Shown in pieces: positions 1-9,914 of a DNA stretch of 35,081 nt. The position numbers and the translations under genes are program-made. This stretch comes from a bacterium (GTDB lineage Bacteria; Patescibacteriota; Saccharimonadia; Saccharimonadales; UBA4665), in contig JAJZNT010000002.1 in assembly GCA_021811685.1 (NCBI GenBank), positions 1 through 35,081 on the forward strand. Direction: 5' to 3'. Position 1 is the stretch's first letter. Each line of letters begins with the position of its first letter. The notes beneath the pieces are model-generated. The model worked only from the letters and a program-made list of their open reading frames with translations. It ran no database searches and was not told the origin of the DNA.

Positions 1-3000
1 TAAACTGGCCGAATGATATAGCCATTTCCGGCAACTACGCCTATGTTATCGATTCTAACAATAAGGACCTAGTAGCATTTAACATATCTACTGGAGTACC
101 GGTTTATGCCGGAAGAAGTACGGGTGGAGGGCTAAATAATCCACAGTTCTTAGCCATCTCCGGCAACTACGCCTATGTGACCGATGGATCAAACTCCAAC
201 AATTTAATTACATATAATATCGCTGGAGGCGTACCAGTATATGTGGGTGCGGCTTCATATAATGGTGCCGTAAGTTATCCTGTGGGGATAGCAGCCTCCG
301 GTAACTATATTTATGTAACAGATGCAGGCCTTAGTACCCTACAGGTTTACTCAGTCGGGTCTTCTCAATCGACTAATACGCCGGGATTACAAGATTACGG
401 GTCGGCGTTAATACAAGACTCTCAGCCGTCCACATCGGCATTTGCTGTTCAGAACTCATCCGGTAACGGTATTTTAACAGTTGATTCAGTTGATAATAAT
501 GTCTGTATTAACTTAAATTCATGTAGTAATGCGTTAAGCGTTAGTGGCAATGCATCATTCCAAAATACAGCTAACTCCAGTAATGCTTTCCAGATCCAGA
601 ATGCCAATGGGTCGAGTGTTCTTAATGTAAATACCACAAATACCGGTATAAGCTTCGGACAAGGATTGTTTGACGCTACAGGTCTCTTGGTGCCTGGCAA
701 CGTTAGCGTGGTGGCAGGCTCCAATACCGGCGGAACTCTGTCCGGATCCAGCTCTAGTGCTTATTACTATAAAGTAACTGCTGTTAATAGTGTCGGAGAG
801 AGCTTAGCCAGTACCGAAGCTTCTATTTCCGGACAAGGCTTTAAAACACTTTCTGCACCTGTAGTTACATCAACTACGGCAACTGCTGCTAGCGGTACTG
901 CTTTAGGCATAGGAACTTATCAATATGAGATTACTTATGTCACCGCCAACGGTGTAACCAACCCGAGCTCGCCGATCAGCGTAACTACTACATCCGGTAA
1001 TCAGGACGTAATTCTAAGCAACATTCCTACGGGTCCTAGCGGCACTATAGCTAGGAATATATACAGAACCGACGTAGGAGGCTCCAGCTTCTATCTAATA
1101 GCCAGCGATACGATAAACGACAACACAACAACTACATATACCGACTCAGTACCGGACGCCAATCTTACTACGACCCAAATTTACTCTTTTTCATTTGACA
1201 CTGCTACCACTAATACTAATGCGGCAATAATTTCTTGGGATGCAGTTCCTGGGGCTACTTCGTATAATGTCTATAAAGGAACAACTTCCGGAAGCGAGAG
1301 TGAATACTTCAGTACTACCGCTACTACATTCACCGATACCGGAACAACCGGCACTTCCGGTTCAGTTCCGGTTTATGATACGGCTGGTCAACTAGGAATC
1401 GGCACTACCTCTCCGCTAGCTACTCTAGACGTTGCTGGAACTACACTGCTCCAAACTCCCGTTAACAGTACCACCGCCTTCCAAGTGCAGAACGCATCAG
1501 GAACTAATATGCTAAGCGTAGATACTCTAACAGGAAGTCTCATGGTGGACGGAACCTCCCAGGCAAACGCAACACTTTATGCAAATAACAGCCTCACTAA
1601 CATATCTTCAATTGCTACTGGATCAGCCAGTGCTCCTTATTCTGTCGCCGTCTCGGGCAACTATGTATACGAGGTAAACAATAGTAGCGGTACCTTAGAG
1701 TCCTTCAGTGTAAGCAACGGTGTAATCTCCAGCTCGCCTATATCTTCTGTCACTCTTAGCTCCGGCCTTTACGATGTTGTTGTCTCAGGCAACTATATTT
1801 ATGTGGTGAATTGGAGTAGCTCTACTCTACAATCTTTCAGTGAAAATAATGGTGTAATCAACGGCACTGCTCTTTCAGATATCACCACAAGCAATTATCT
1901 TGAATCTGTCGCCGTCTCCGGTAGCTACGTATATGTAGTGATAGCTAGTTCGGGCAACAACTATGTGGAATCCTACAGTGAAAGTAATGGCGTAATCTCT
2001 AGTTCATACATATCTAGCATCAATACCGGATCAGGCTCCGGGCCTGTTTCCGTTGCCGTCTCCGGCAACTATGTATATGTTGCTAACAGCGGCAACAATA
2101 CCCTGGAATCATTCAGCATTAGCAGCGGTGTAATTTCCAGCTCACCTATATCTAATATTGCTATAGGGTCTAGGCCTAGTTCGGTCACCGTATCGGGTAA
2201 CTATGTTTACGTCGTGAATGGTATCGCTAATACACTTCTATCTTACAGTGAAAGTAATGGCGTAATCTCTAGTTCATACATATCTAGCATCAATACCGGA
2301 TCAGGCTCCGGGCCTGTTTCCGTTGCCGTCTCCGGCAACTATGTATATGTTGCTAACAACGGTAACAACACCATAGAATCCTTCAGCGAAAGTAGCGGGG
2401 TAATAGATAGTACTTCAGTTTCAACGGCCACTACCGGTACCGGTTCTGCTCCTATCTCCGTTGCCGTCTCGGGCAACTATGTATATGTTGCTAACAACGG
2501 TAACAACACCATAGAATCCTTCAGTGAAAGCGGAGTCCAACAGCCTGAAGTTAATGCCGGGAATGTAAACGTAACTAGTGGCTTAACGGTAACCAGCCAG
2601 GTAAATAACCAGCAACTGTTAAGTGTAGATACTGCAGAGAATAATATAAACATAGGGAATTTTGGACAGGGGTTAGCTGCAACTACCCCTACTTCATCCA
2701 CTTCATCCGTTACTACCGGCTCTGGCCCTTACTCTATAGCTGTATCTGGTGGTTATGTCTATGAGGTGAATGAAAGCAGCAACACCCTAGAGTCCTTCAG
2801 TGAAACTAATGGAGTGATGAACAGCACTCCACTCTCAAACTTTACCGTAGGGTCTGCTCCTTACTCTGTTGCTGTCTCTGGTAACTACGTGTATATATGT
2901 AATTACACAAGTGGAACGCTCGAATCCTTCAGTGAGAGTAGTGGGGTAATCAATACTTCAGCACTTTCATCAGTTACTGTCACTGCTGGCGGGCCTCGTT

Positions 3001-4943
3001 CGATTGCTGTCTCCGGTAATTTCCTCTACGTTGTAGATAGTGGCAATAATTCTCTAGAATCCTTTAGTATTAGTAGTGGTGTTATTTCCAGTACGGCAAC
3101 TTCAAATATTGCTTTGGGCTCTGGCACCACTCCTTACTCTGTTGCAGTCTCAGGAAACTACATCTTTGTAGCTAATGAGGGTAACGGCACCCTAGAATCC
3201 TTCAGCGAGAGTAGTGGGGTAATCAATAGCACGCCGGTTTCAACTGTTACCGCTAGTTCGGGCATCTTTGAGGCTGTAGTCTCTAGTAATTACCTCTATA
3301 CTGTGAACTTCACCACTTACGCAGTGAATTCTTATAGTATAAGCGGTAGTGGAGTAATCTCTAGTTCGCCAATCTCTAGCGTAAGCGGCGTTCATCCTGA
3401 GTCTGTAGCTGTCTATAACGGCTATGTATATGTAGTAAACACTAGTTCTAATGACATGGAGGTTTTTAGTGAGAATAATGGCACGATCTTAAGCACTCCT
3501 GCAGCAACCATAGCTACCGGTACAAGTCCGGCCTTTGTGACTGCTTATGGGGGCTATATTTATGTAGCAAACACCGGAAGCAACTCGGTGGAATCCTTCG
3601 CTGCTGCCTCTGCTGGCACCAATAGCGACACTACAACCAATATCCAGGGCTTTGCCAATATTCAAGGTTATGCCAATGGCTTTATAGCTACGATTCAAAA
3701 TACCTCAGCTGCCACCCAGTCAGGTTACTTAGGTAACAGTTCAGACGGCCTGCTCATTGAGATAGGTACACCCAAGGCCAGTTGGACAACAGGCAATACC
3801 TTCATTGCTTTTGCAGATAGCGCAGGTAATATTGACGGTAATATAGCGGCAGTAGCCGCAGGAGGAGTAAGCTACAATACTTCAGGAGCCGACTATGCCG
3901 AGTACTTTAACTTTGACTCCGGAGTAAGTCTAGCTAACAATCCTAATAGCATAGCTACTCTTAATAGTAGTAGTACTACAAATAATCTAACTTCAGCTAC
4001 TAGCACAATGCCAAGTGCCGGGTATATGGTATCTCTAACTACTAAGGGTGGAGTAGCCTTAAGTAACAATACAGAACCTATGGGCATAGTCTCTAAAGAC
4101 TCCGGCTTTATTGGTAACGGCCCAACCTGCTCATACAAAGACTCTACTTGCCTAACTAACTTCTACGCTAATAACGTTCTGGTATCCCTGCGTGGACAAG
4201 TACCCCTGGAAGTCAGTAACATTAATGGCAATATACAAGTAGGAGATCCTATTACCTCCTCATCCATACCAGGTGTAGGAGAGTTAGCTACATCCACTAG
4301 CTATATTATTGGCTATGCCCTAAGCTCCAGCAGCAGCTCAACCGGTACGGTACAAGTACTAGTCCAGCCTGGACTATATACCCCAACCGCCTCCAGTCAA
4401 TTACAACAGTCCAACTCATTACTCAATAACCTAACCCTAAACAGTGGTCTTAGTGTAGGAGGTGATCTAAACGTCTCAGGTATGACCACCCTAACCGATT
4501 TAAGTGTATCCGGCTCAGTTACTATAGCTACCAACCTAAGTGTAGCTGGTATGACTCAAGTAAATGATCTAACCATCAACGGACACATAACTACTTCAGG
4601 CAATACTCCAACTATAACTGTTCTAACTGCAGCCGGCACTAATGCAAGCGCTACTATAAGTGGAAATGACACATCAGGAACTATTACCATTACTACCGGA
4701 GCCCAGACTACACTGAATGGTGTAGTTACGGGTAATAATCCAAGTTCTGGGGATGAGGTGAAGATTGTATTCAATAAGGCATATGGGGCTGTACCCAACG
4801 TACTGTTTACCCCAGTAGGGGACAGCTCGGCTTTAATCGGGTCCAACCTAGGATCAACTACAACCTCATACTTCATAATTAGCGCAGCTAATAATCCACT
4901 GCCTAATACTACATATATATATAAGTACTTCGTGGTGCAGTAA
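1..4943 (+). CDS. Giant repeat surface protein, N-terminus outside window; YVTN-like beta-propeller repeats, FN3-like segment and tail-fibre-like C-terminus
   Basis: The frame of the 177..4943 ORF stays open back to position 3 (NWPNDIAISGNYAYVIDSNNKDLVAFNISTGVPVYAG...), so ATG 177 is probably internal. Many ~45 aa repeats of the form SVAVSGNYVYVANNGNNTIESFSESNGVISSSPIS; modules such as AFQVQNASGTNMLSVDTLTG; C-terminal SGADYAEYF and TTLTDLSVSGSVTIATNLSVAGM repeats. Confidence 0.85.
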   Translation, partial: NWPNDIAISGNYAYVIDSNNKDLVAFNISTGVPVYAGRSTGGGLNNPQFLAISGNYAYVTDGSNSNNLITYNIAGGVPVYVGAASYNGAVSYPVGIAASGNYIYVTDAGLSTLQVYSVGSSQSTNTPGLQDYGSALIQDSQPSTSAFAVQNSSGNGILTVDSVDNNVCINLNSCSNALSVSGNASFQNTANSSNAFQIQNANGSSVLNVNTTNTGISFGQGLFDATGLLVPGNVSVVAGSNTGGTLSGSSSSAYYYKVTAVNSVGESLASTEASISGQGFKTLSAPVVTSTTATAASGTALGIGTYQYEITYVTANGVTNPSSPISVTTTSGNQDVILSNIPTGPSGTIARNIYRTDVGGSSFYLIASDTINDNTTTTYTDSVPDANLTTTQIYSFSFDTATTNTNAAIISWDAVPGATSYNVYKGTTSGSESEYFSTTATTFTDTGTTGTSGSVPVYDTAGQLGIGTTSPLATLDVAGTTLLQTPVNSTTAFQVQNASGTNMLSVDTLTGSLMVDGTSQANATLYANNSLTNISSIATGSASAPYSVAVSGNYVYEVNNSSGTLESFSVSNGVISSSPISSVTLSSGLYDVVVSGNYIYVVNWSSSTLQSFSENNGVINGTALSDITTSNYLESVAVSGSYVYVVIASSGNNYVESYSESNGVISSSYISSINTGSGSGPVSVAVSGNYVYVANSGNNTLESFSISSGVISSSPISNIAIGSRPSSVTVSGNYVYVVNGIANTLLSYSESNGVISSSYISSINTGSGSGPVSVAVSGNYVYVANNGNNTIESFSESSGVIDSTSVSTATTGTGSAPISVAVSGNYVYVANNGNNTIESFSESGVQQPEVNAGNVNVTSGLTVTSQVNNQQLLSVDTAENNINIGNFGQGLAATTPTSSTSSVTTGSGPYSIAVSGGYVYEVNESSNTLESFSETNGVMNSTPLSNFTVGSAPYSVAVSGNYVYICNYTSGTLESFSESSGVINTSALSSVTVTAGGPRSIAVSGNFLYVVDSGNNSLESFSISSGVISSTATSNIALGSGTTPYSVAVSGNYIFVANEGNGTLESFSESSGVINSTPVSTVTASSGIFEAVVSSNYLYTVNFTTYAVNSYSISGSGVISSSPISSVSGVHPESVAVYNGYVYVVNTSSNDMEVFSENNGTILSTPAATIATGTSPAFVTAYGGYIYVANTGSNSVESFAAASAGTNSDTTTNIQGFANIQGYANGFIATIQNTSAATQSGYLGNSSDGLLIEIGTPKASWTTGNTFIAFADSAGNIDGNIAAVAAGGVSYNTSGADYAEYFNFDSGVSLANNPNSIATLNSSSTTNNLTSATSTMPSAGYMVSLTTKGGVALSNNTEPMGIVSKDSGFIGNGPTCSYKDSTCLTNFYANNVLVSLRGQVPLEVSNINGNIQVGDPITSSSIPGVGELATSTSYIIGYALSSSSSSTGTVQVLVQPGLYTPTASSQLQQSNSLLNNLTLNSGLSVGGDLNVSGMTTLTDLSVSGSVTIATNLSVAGMTQVNDLTINGHITTSGNTPTITVLTAAGTNASATISGNDTSGTITITTGAQTTLNGVVTGNNPSSGDEVKIVFNKAYGAVPNVLFTPVGDSSALIGSNLGSTTTSYFIISAANNPLPNTTYIYKYFVVQ
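1974..2358 (+). repeat. Exact 115 bp direct repeat within the surface protein gene (copies 1974-2088 and 2244-2358, offset 270 bp)
   Basis: Both copies read tacagtgaaagtaatggcgtaatctctagttcatacatatctagcatcaataccggatcaggctccgggcctgtttccgttgccgtctccggcaactatgtatatgttgctaaca. Confidence 0.9.
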
Positions 4944-5000
4944 GTGGTAAATATCTTAGGATTTGCTTAGAAAAGTCTTGAAGTAAAAACATTTAACATT

Positions 5001-5029
5001 TGCGTCAAGTTAACCCCTTAAGGTACACT
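5001..5029 (+). promoter_or_regulatory. Putative rpsU promoter, TTGCGT-like -35 and TACACT -10 (5024-5029)
   Basis: tttgcgtcaagttaaccccttaaggTACACT, with the -10 ending 7 nt before ATG 5037. Confidence 0.5.
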
Positions 5030-5036
5030 ATCGTCT

Positions 5037-5252
5037 ATGATACAGGTAAGTAGAAAAGATTCGAAAGAGTCACTAGAGAATATGTTGCGCCGGTTTAACC
5101 GTAAAGTGCAGCAATCCGGAGCCCTGGCGATTGTTAAGCAGCGCCAATATTTTGAGAAACCGATTAGCAAGCGCGAGCGACGGGTTAAAGCTATTTTGCG
5201 CCAGGAACGTAAGGTGCAGAAGATCAAACGCATTAAGCTCGGGCAAAAATAG
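5037..5252 (+). CDS. rpsU: 30S ribosomal protein S21
   Basis: Short basic protein MIQVSRKDSKESLENMLRRFNRKVQQSGALAIVKQRQYFEKPISKRERR, typical of bS21. Confidence 0.92.
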   Translation: MIQVSRKDSKESLENMLRRFNRKVQQSGALAIVKQRQYFEKPISKRERRVKAILRQERKVQKIKRIKLGQK

Positions 5253-5256
5253 CGTA

Positions 5257-5709
5257 ATGATTGAAGCGCAAATAGATAAAGATCTTAAAACTGCGCTTTT
5301 AGGCGGGGACCGCACTCAAGCGGATACCTTACGCGGGCTTAAGAGCGCGTTGCTATATGCCAAGGTGGAAAAAGGCAAGAGAGACAGCGGACTCAGCGAA
5401 GAAGAAGAGATAGCTGTGTTGGCTCGAGAGGCTAAAAAGCGCAGTGAAAGCGCCGAATTATATGAAAAAGGCGGTAGTAAAGAGCGGGCGGAAGCGGAAC
5501 TAAAGGAAAAGAGTATAATCGAGAGGTATCTGCCTAAACAGATTAGCGAGGCCGAACTTAAACCGATTGTCGATCAGGCCATATCTGAGGTGGGAGCAGA
5601 AGATATGAGTAAAATGGGAGCAGTTATAGGGCTGGTTAAGCAGAAAACGGCGGGCAGTGCCGACGGGGCCTTAATAGCTAAGATAGTCAAGGAGAGTTTA
5701 AGCCAATGA
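5257..5709 (+). CDS. yqeY: GatB/YqeY domain protein
   Basis: MIEAQIDKDLKTALLGGDRTQADTLRGLKSALLYAKVEKG...IIERYLPKQISEAELKPIV. ATG 5257 preferred over ORF-track start 5131, which would overlap rpsU extensively. Confidence 0.87.
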   Translation: MIEAQIDKDLKTALLGGDRTQADTLRGLKSALLYAKVEKGKRDSGLSEEEEIAVLAREAKKRSESAELYEKGGSKERAEAELKEKSIIERYLPKQISEAELKPIVDQAISEVGAEDMSKMGAVIGLVKQKTAGSADGALIAKIVKESLSQ

Positions 5710-6239
5710 TACTACTAATGGGACTTCCGGGGGCAGGCAAGGGCACACAGGGCAAGATTATGGCTGACCAGCACGGCATGCATCTTGTTTCCATGGGCGA
5801 AATTATCCGTATGTATGTGACCGGTAATCGCCGCTCTAGGATGCTTGCCGGTGAACTGCTCGAGGACAGCGAGGTTATAGAGTTGGTTAGCCGCATTCTT
5901 GACGGTATAGAAAACAAGAACCTGTGCGTATTAGATGGTTTTCCGAGAACCGTAGCTCAGGCTGAATGGCTGCTAGCTAAGGCCAAGGCAGACGGGTTTT
6001 CCATAAGCCATGTAATCCACCTGATTGCTAGTGAGAACACGGTTAAAGACAGATTGCACGCGCGGGGCAGGCTGGATGACCGTGACGATGTAATCAATGA
6101 GCGGTTTAAGGAGTACAAGGAGCTCACCGAACCCTTGTTCAGTTGGTTTAAGCAACATAATGTTAATGTTATAAATATAGATGCCGGGCGCAGTGTTGAC
6201 GCAGTTAATGACGACGTAACCAAGTCTTTAAATCTGTAA
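5706..6239 (+). CDS. adk: Adenylate kinase-like nucleotide kinase, short form without zinc LID insert
   Basis: P-loop GLPGAGKGTQ, LDGFPRTVAQAEWL, R-rich LID region; start overlaps yqeY stop (ATGA). Confidence 0.82.
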   Translation: MILLMGLPGAGKGTQGKIMADQHGMHLVSMGEIIRMYVTGNRRSRMLAGELLEDSEVIELVSRILDGIENKNLCVLDGFPRTVAQAEWLLAKAKADGFSISHVIHLIASENTVKDRLHARGRLDDRDDVINERFKEYKELTEPLFSWFKQHNVNVINIDAGRSVDAVNDDVTKSLNL

Positions 6240-6262
6240 AACACATATTCGTTTATCCGATT

Positions 6263-7021
6263 ATGACTACCAAGGTTAAAACTCAAACGGAAATTTTGGC
6301 TATTAGGGAAAGCGGAAGGTTGTTAGGCGAGATTTTAAGTAAGCTGGAGAGTTTCGTCGGGGTTGGGGCGTCCACTAAGGATATAGCCGTGCTGGCGGAC
6401 AGGGAGCTTAAGGCGGTGGGTGCCGGAGCTCCTTTCTTCGGTTACCAGGGATTTCCTGACGTTATCTGTATATCCTTAAATGATGAGATAGTTCACGGAA
6501 TACCCCGTCCGGACCGGATTATTAAAGAAGGGGATATAGTCAGTTTGGATTTTGGAGTTAACTGGCGCGGCATGATAACCGATAGCGCCTTATCCCTGAT
6601 TGTGGGAAAGGCTAAGGATCCTAGGCACGAGCAGCTGCTTCGCTATACCGAAGCTTCACTCAATGAAGGGATTGCGGCGGTTCATGACGGAGTAAGAACC
6701 GGAGATATTGCGTCTTCAATCGAGAAAGTCCTAAAGAAACACGAGTACGGCATAGTCAGGGATCTTGTGGGCCACGGAGTAGGTCATCAGTTGCACGAGG
6801 ATCCTAATATACCTAATTACGGTCGGGCTAACACCGGTCCGTGGCTAAAAGCGGGTATGACAATCGCTATAGAACCGATGGCCACCCTTGGAAGCGAAAA
6901 TATAGTCGTAGATTCCGACGGGTGGACGGTGCGTACGGCAGATCATTCAATGAGTGCTCACTTCGAGCATACGGTGCTAATAACTGAAGCCGGATCTGAA
7001 GTATTAACCATCAGGGACTAA
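6263..7021 (+). CDS. map: Type I methionine aminopeptidase
   Basis: ISLNDEIVHGIPRPDRIIKEGDIVSLDFGVNWRGMITDSALSL...GHGVGHQLHEDPNIPNYG...AIEPM. Confidence 0.95.
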   Translation: MTTKVKTQTEILAIRESGRLLGEILSKLESFVGVGASTKDIAVLADRELKAVGAGAPFFGYQGFPDVICISLNDEIVHGIPRPDRIIKEGDIVSLDFGVNWRGMITDSALSLIVGKAKDPRHEQLLRYTEASLNEGIAAVHDGVRTGDIASSIEKVLKKHEYGIVRDLVGHGVGHQLHEDPNIPNYGRANTGPWLKAGMTIAIEPMATLGSENIVVDSDGWTVRTADHSMSAHFEHTVLITEAGSEVLTIRD

Positions 7022-7111
7022 ATGTGCTAACCTTAAACGGCTAGTATTATAAAGCTACGATGCATTTAGACTTATTTATGTCTGCTACCAAGGGGTGTAT
7101 TATGCTCAACC

Positions 7112-7141
7112 TTGCCGAATTAAAAGAGTTAGCGTTATACT
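7112..7141 (+). promoter_or_regulatory. Putative ftsA promoter TTGCCG-18-TATACT immediately preceding the start codon
   Basis: -35 TTGCCG 7112-7117, -10 TATACT 7136-7141, ATG at 7149; no Shine-Dalgarno in between. Confidence 0.55.
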
Positions 7142-7148
7142 TACGACA

Positions 7149-8378
7149 ATGAATGAAACTCAAAATCAGTGTTATGTTGGCCTGGACATAGGTACCAGCA
7201 AGGTTCGCTGCGTGCTTGGTATGATTGAACCGGGGACGCCGGGGCATCTGTCGATTATCGGTCACGGATCGGCCAGGAACAGTGGAATGCGCAAGGGTAC
7301 GGTTGTTCATATAGATGATGTTGCCGAGGCAACCATTCAGGCTATAACCGAGGCTGAACGGATTAGCGGACAGCAAATTCGCCGGGCAACAGTTAATATT
7401 AACGGTTCACATATGCTTGGTTTTAACTCCAAAGGGGTTATCGCTATCAGTGCGGCTAATCGTGAGATAACCGAAGAAGACAGGGTGAGGGTTGAAGAAG
7501 CGGCGACTGTAGTGTCGCTGCCGGCCAATAGAGAAATTATCCAGTTTTTCGCAAAAGGTTACTCGTTAGACGGTCAGACTAATATAAAGGATCCGGTCGG
7601 CATGCACGGTATTCGTTTGGAAGTTGACGCGCACATCGTAACTGCCGCCAGTCCTAACTTGCGTAATTTAGCCCAAGCTCTAGAAAAGGCCGAGATTGCT
7701 CCGTCGAACTATACGGTTTCCTCCCTAGCTTCAGCTGAGGCGGTGCTAAGCAGGCAGCAGAAAGAAGCAGGCACATTGGTTATGGACATCGGTGCCGGTA
7801 CCACCAACCTGATCGTTGTAGAAGACGGAGAGATTCAGCATGTGGCCGTAATACCGGTAGGAGGGATTAATCTGACTAATGATTTAGCAATCGGGTTAAA
7901 AACTGATCTGGACATCGCCGAAAAGGTAAAACTTAAACACGCGACACTAGAAGAAAAAGACGATTCGGCCAATGTAGATGTAAAAGTAGGGAAACAGGTT
8001 TACTCTTTTGATGCCGATGACATTGCCATGATTACCGAAGCCCGTATTGAGGAGTTGCTGGAGCTGGTAGATAAGGAGCTTATGAAAATTAAACGCTCCC
8101 GTAAACTGCCCGGCGGCGTTGTCTTGACCGGCGGCAGTGCGTCACTGCCTGGGCTGGCGGAGTTTACCAGGGAGAAGCTGCAGCTTTCCGCCAGAGTCGG
8201 CAAGGTCCAGAATATAGGGGGTTTGGTCGATACGGTTGAGGGACCGGCCTATGCTACGGTAGTCGGGCTGATGATGCTCGACATGCTGTTACTGCCCAGT
8301 ACGGTACTGCCTCAATCGGGTTTTGCTCAGACGTTTAACTTAGCCGATAAGTTGTTAAAGCGCTTCAAGAAGGGCTGA
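7149..8378 (+). CDS. ftsA: Cell division protein FtsA
   Basis: MNETQNQCYVGLDIGTSKVRCVLG...VMDIGAGTTNLIVVEDGEI...GVVLTGGSASLPGL; amphipathic C-terminus NLADKLLKRFKKG. Start 7149 chosen over 7095. Confidence 0.93.
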   Translation: MNETQNQCYVGLDIGTSKVRCVLGMIEPGTPGHLSIIGHGSARNSGMRKGTVVHIDDVAEATIQAITEAERISGQQIRRATVNINGSHMLGFNSKGVIAISAANREITEEDRVRVEEAATVVSLPANREIIQFFAKGYSLDGQTNIKDPVGMHGIRLEVDAHIVTAASPNLRNLAQALEKAEIAPSNYTVSSLASAEAVLSRQQKEAGTLVMDIGAGTTNLIVVEDGEIQHVAVIPVGGINLTNDLAIGLKTDLDIAEKVKLKHATLEEKDDSANVDVKVGKQVYSFDADDIAMITEARIEELLELVDKELMKIKRSRKLPGGVVLTGGSASLPGLAEFTREKLQLSARVGKVQNIGGLVDTVEGPAYATVVGLMMLDMLLLPSTVLPQSGFAQTFNLADKLLKRFKKG

Positions 8379-8489
8379 TTTACCCCTAAAGAATAAAAAA
8401 ATAGTGCACCTAGTTTTGCGGAGCTTAAATGCTGAGCAACAAATTGAGCGGACCTAATAATTGGTATTTTTTAATGCACACAATTTTTG

Positions 8490-8517
8490 TTGACCTAATC
8501 TATAAGCAGGGTATACT
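8490..8517 (+). promoter_or_regulatory. Putative ftsZ promoter TTGACC-16-TATACT
   Basis: -35 TTGACC 8490-8495, -10 TATACT 8512-8517, followed by SD aaggagaga before ATG 8554. Confidence 0.6.
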
Positions 8518-8553
8518 TATTCTTAGCATATAAAGGTCAAGGAGAGATTATTC

Positions 8554-9876
8554 ATGGCCCAAGTGGTTGAGCCTGAAATTGAAACATTCGCTCAAATTAA
8601 GGTAGTCGGTGTCGGCGGTGCCGGAGGCGCGGCGATTAATAGAATGGTGGAAGCCGGAGTTGAAAACGTCGAATTTATTGCGGTTAATACTGATGCACAG
8701 GCGCTACATCACTCTAAAGCAGGTAAGAAAGTACACATCGGAAAAGACACAACTCGAGGACTAGGTGCCGGCGCAGATCCGAAAGTCGGTGAACAGGCGG
8801 CAGAGGAGTCAATTGAAGAGATAAAAAAAGCTCTAACCGGTGCGGACATGGTCTTTGTTACGTTAGGCGCCGGAGGGGGCACCGGAAGCGGAGCCGGCCA
8901 TGTTGTGGCTAAGATTGCTAGAGAAAACGGGGCTTTGGTGGTCGGTTTTGCCACCAAACCATTCGCCTTTGAAGGGGATAAGAGACGGCGTAATGCCGAA
9001 GATGCAATTGAGAAGTTGCGACGTGAGGTAGACACTCTGATCATTGTTCCTAACGACCGCCTGCTTCAAACGATTGATCGCCAAACTCCTCTCATTGAAG
9101 CGTTTAAGGTGGCTGATGACGTATTGAGACAGGGAGTTCAGGGAATATCTGACCTGATTACAGTTCACGGCTTAATTAATCTGGACTTTGCGGATGTTAA
9201 GTCAGTTATGAGCAATGCCGGAACGGCGCTAATGGGTATAGGCCGCGCTAGCGGGGACGAGAGGGCAATTAAAGCCGCCAAGCAGGCTATTGAATCTCCT
9301 CTGCTTGAGGTATCAATTGACGGAGCGCGGGGCATCCTGTTTAACGTCATCGGCGGAAATGATCTGGCGATGCATGAAATTAATGCGGCAGCCGAAGCTA
9401 TTACTAATGCCGCTGATCCTGATGCCAATATTATTTTCGGAGCTACCATTAATCCGGAAATTGCCGGAGAGTTGATTATTACGGTTGTAGCTACCGGCTT
9501 TGATGCAAGTTATTTCGCCCAAAGACAGGTTAAGACAAGGTCTAGGGATAAAGATGACCACGAGTTTTTGTTACCGGCTGACGAAGAAGAAGCGATGAGC
9601 GGTATAGATACAACGCTGGAAGATGACAGTGAGAATGACTTTGTCAGCGAGGCTCCGATGCCCAATATCTGGACGATTGACGAAGAGAAACAAGAGGATA
9701 GCGACAGCCATAAAGAGAATAAGGGCGAGTCTGAAGATTCTGACACTACGCATGGTGAGGCCATAGTCGCAAGCAAGTTAGAAGAAGACCTTGAAAAGCC
9801 ATCGTTCTTGCGGTTACGCCGCAAAAACCGTAAGCATAAAGACGAAGACGCTAAAGAGAGCCAGAGCAAAGAGTAA
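8554..9876 (+). CDS. ftsZ: Cell division protein FtsZ
   Basis: [37 protein letters not shown], tubulin signature [19 protein letters not shown]-terminal [10 protein letters not shown] peptide. Confidence 0.97.
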   Translation: MAQVVEPEIETFAQIKVVGVGGAGGAAINRMVEAGVENVEFIAVNTDAQALHHSKAGKKVHIGKDTTRGLGAGADPKVGEQAAEESIEEIKKALTGADMVFVTLGAGGGTGSGAGHVVAKIARENGALVVGFATKPFAFEGDKRRRNAEDAIEKLRREVDTLIIVPNDRLLQTIDRQTPLIEAFKVADDVLRQGVQGISDLITVHGLINLDFADVKSVMSNAGTALMGIGRASGDERAIKAAKQAIESPLLEVSIDGARGILFNVIGGNDLAMHEINAAAEAITNAADPDANIIFGATINPEIAGELIITVVATGFDASYFAQRQVKTRSRDKDDHEFLLPADEEEAMSGIDTTLEDDSENDFVSEAPMPNIWTIDEEKQEDSDSHKENKGESEDSDTTHGEAIVASKLEEDLEKPSFLRLRRKNRKHKDEDAKESQSKE

Positions 9877-9914
9877 ATTATACAGCGTTTATGCTATTGC
9901 AATGCGCTATGGAT

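Noticed and set aside
1618-2530. CRISPR-like array, because of regularly spaced similar sequences
   Set aside because: Repeats are in frame, diverged at the protein level and part of one long ORF with ~135-138 bp periodicity; these are protein domain repeats.
449-4876. Minus-strand ORFs inside the giant surface protein gene (449-724, 2477-2701, 3489-3698, 3893-4138, 4556-4876)
   Set aside because: Shadow ORFs opposite a clearly coding repeat-rich frame; compositions look like antisense of Ser/Thr/Gly codons with no recognisable motif.
5131-5256. N-terminal extension of the YqeY ORF starting at 5131
   Set aside because: Overlaps rpsU in another frame; YqeY homology begins at MIEAQIDKDLK (5257).
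7095-7148. Upstream ftsA start at 7095
   Set aside because: The extra 18 residues (MYYAQPCRIKRVSVILTT) are not FtsA-like and overlap the apparent promoter; 7149 is more plausible.
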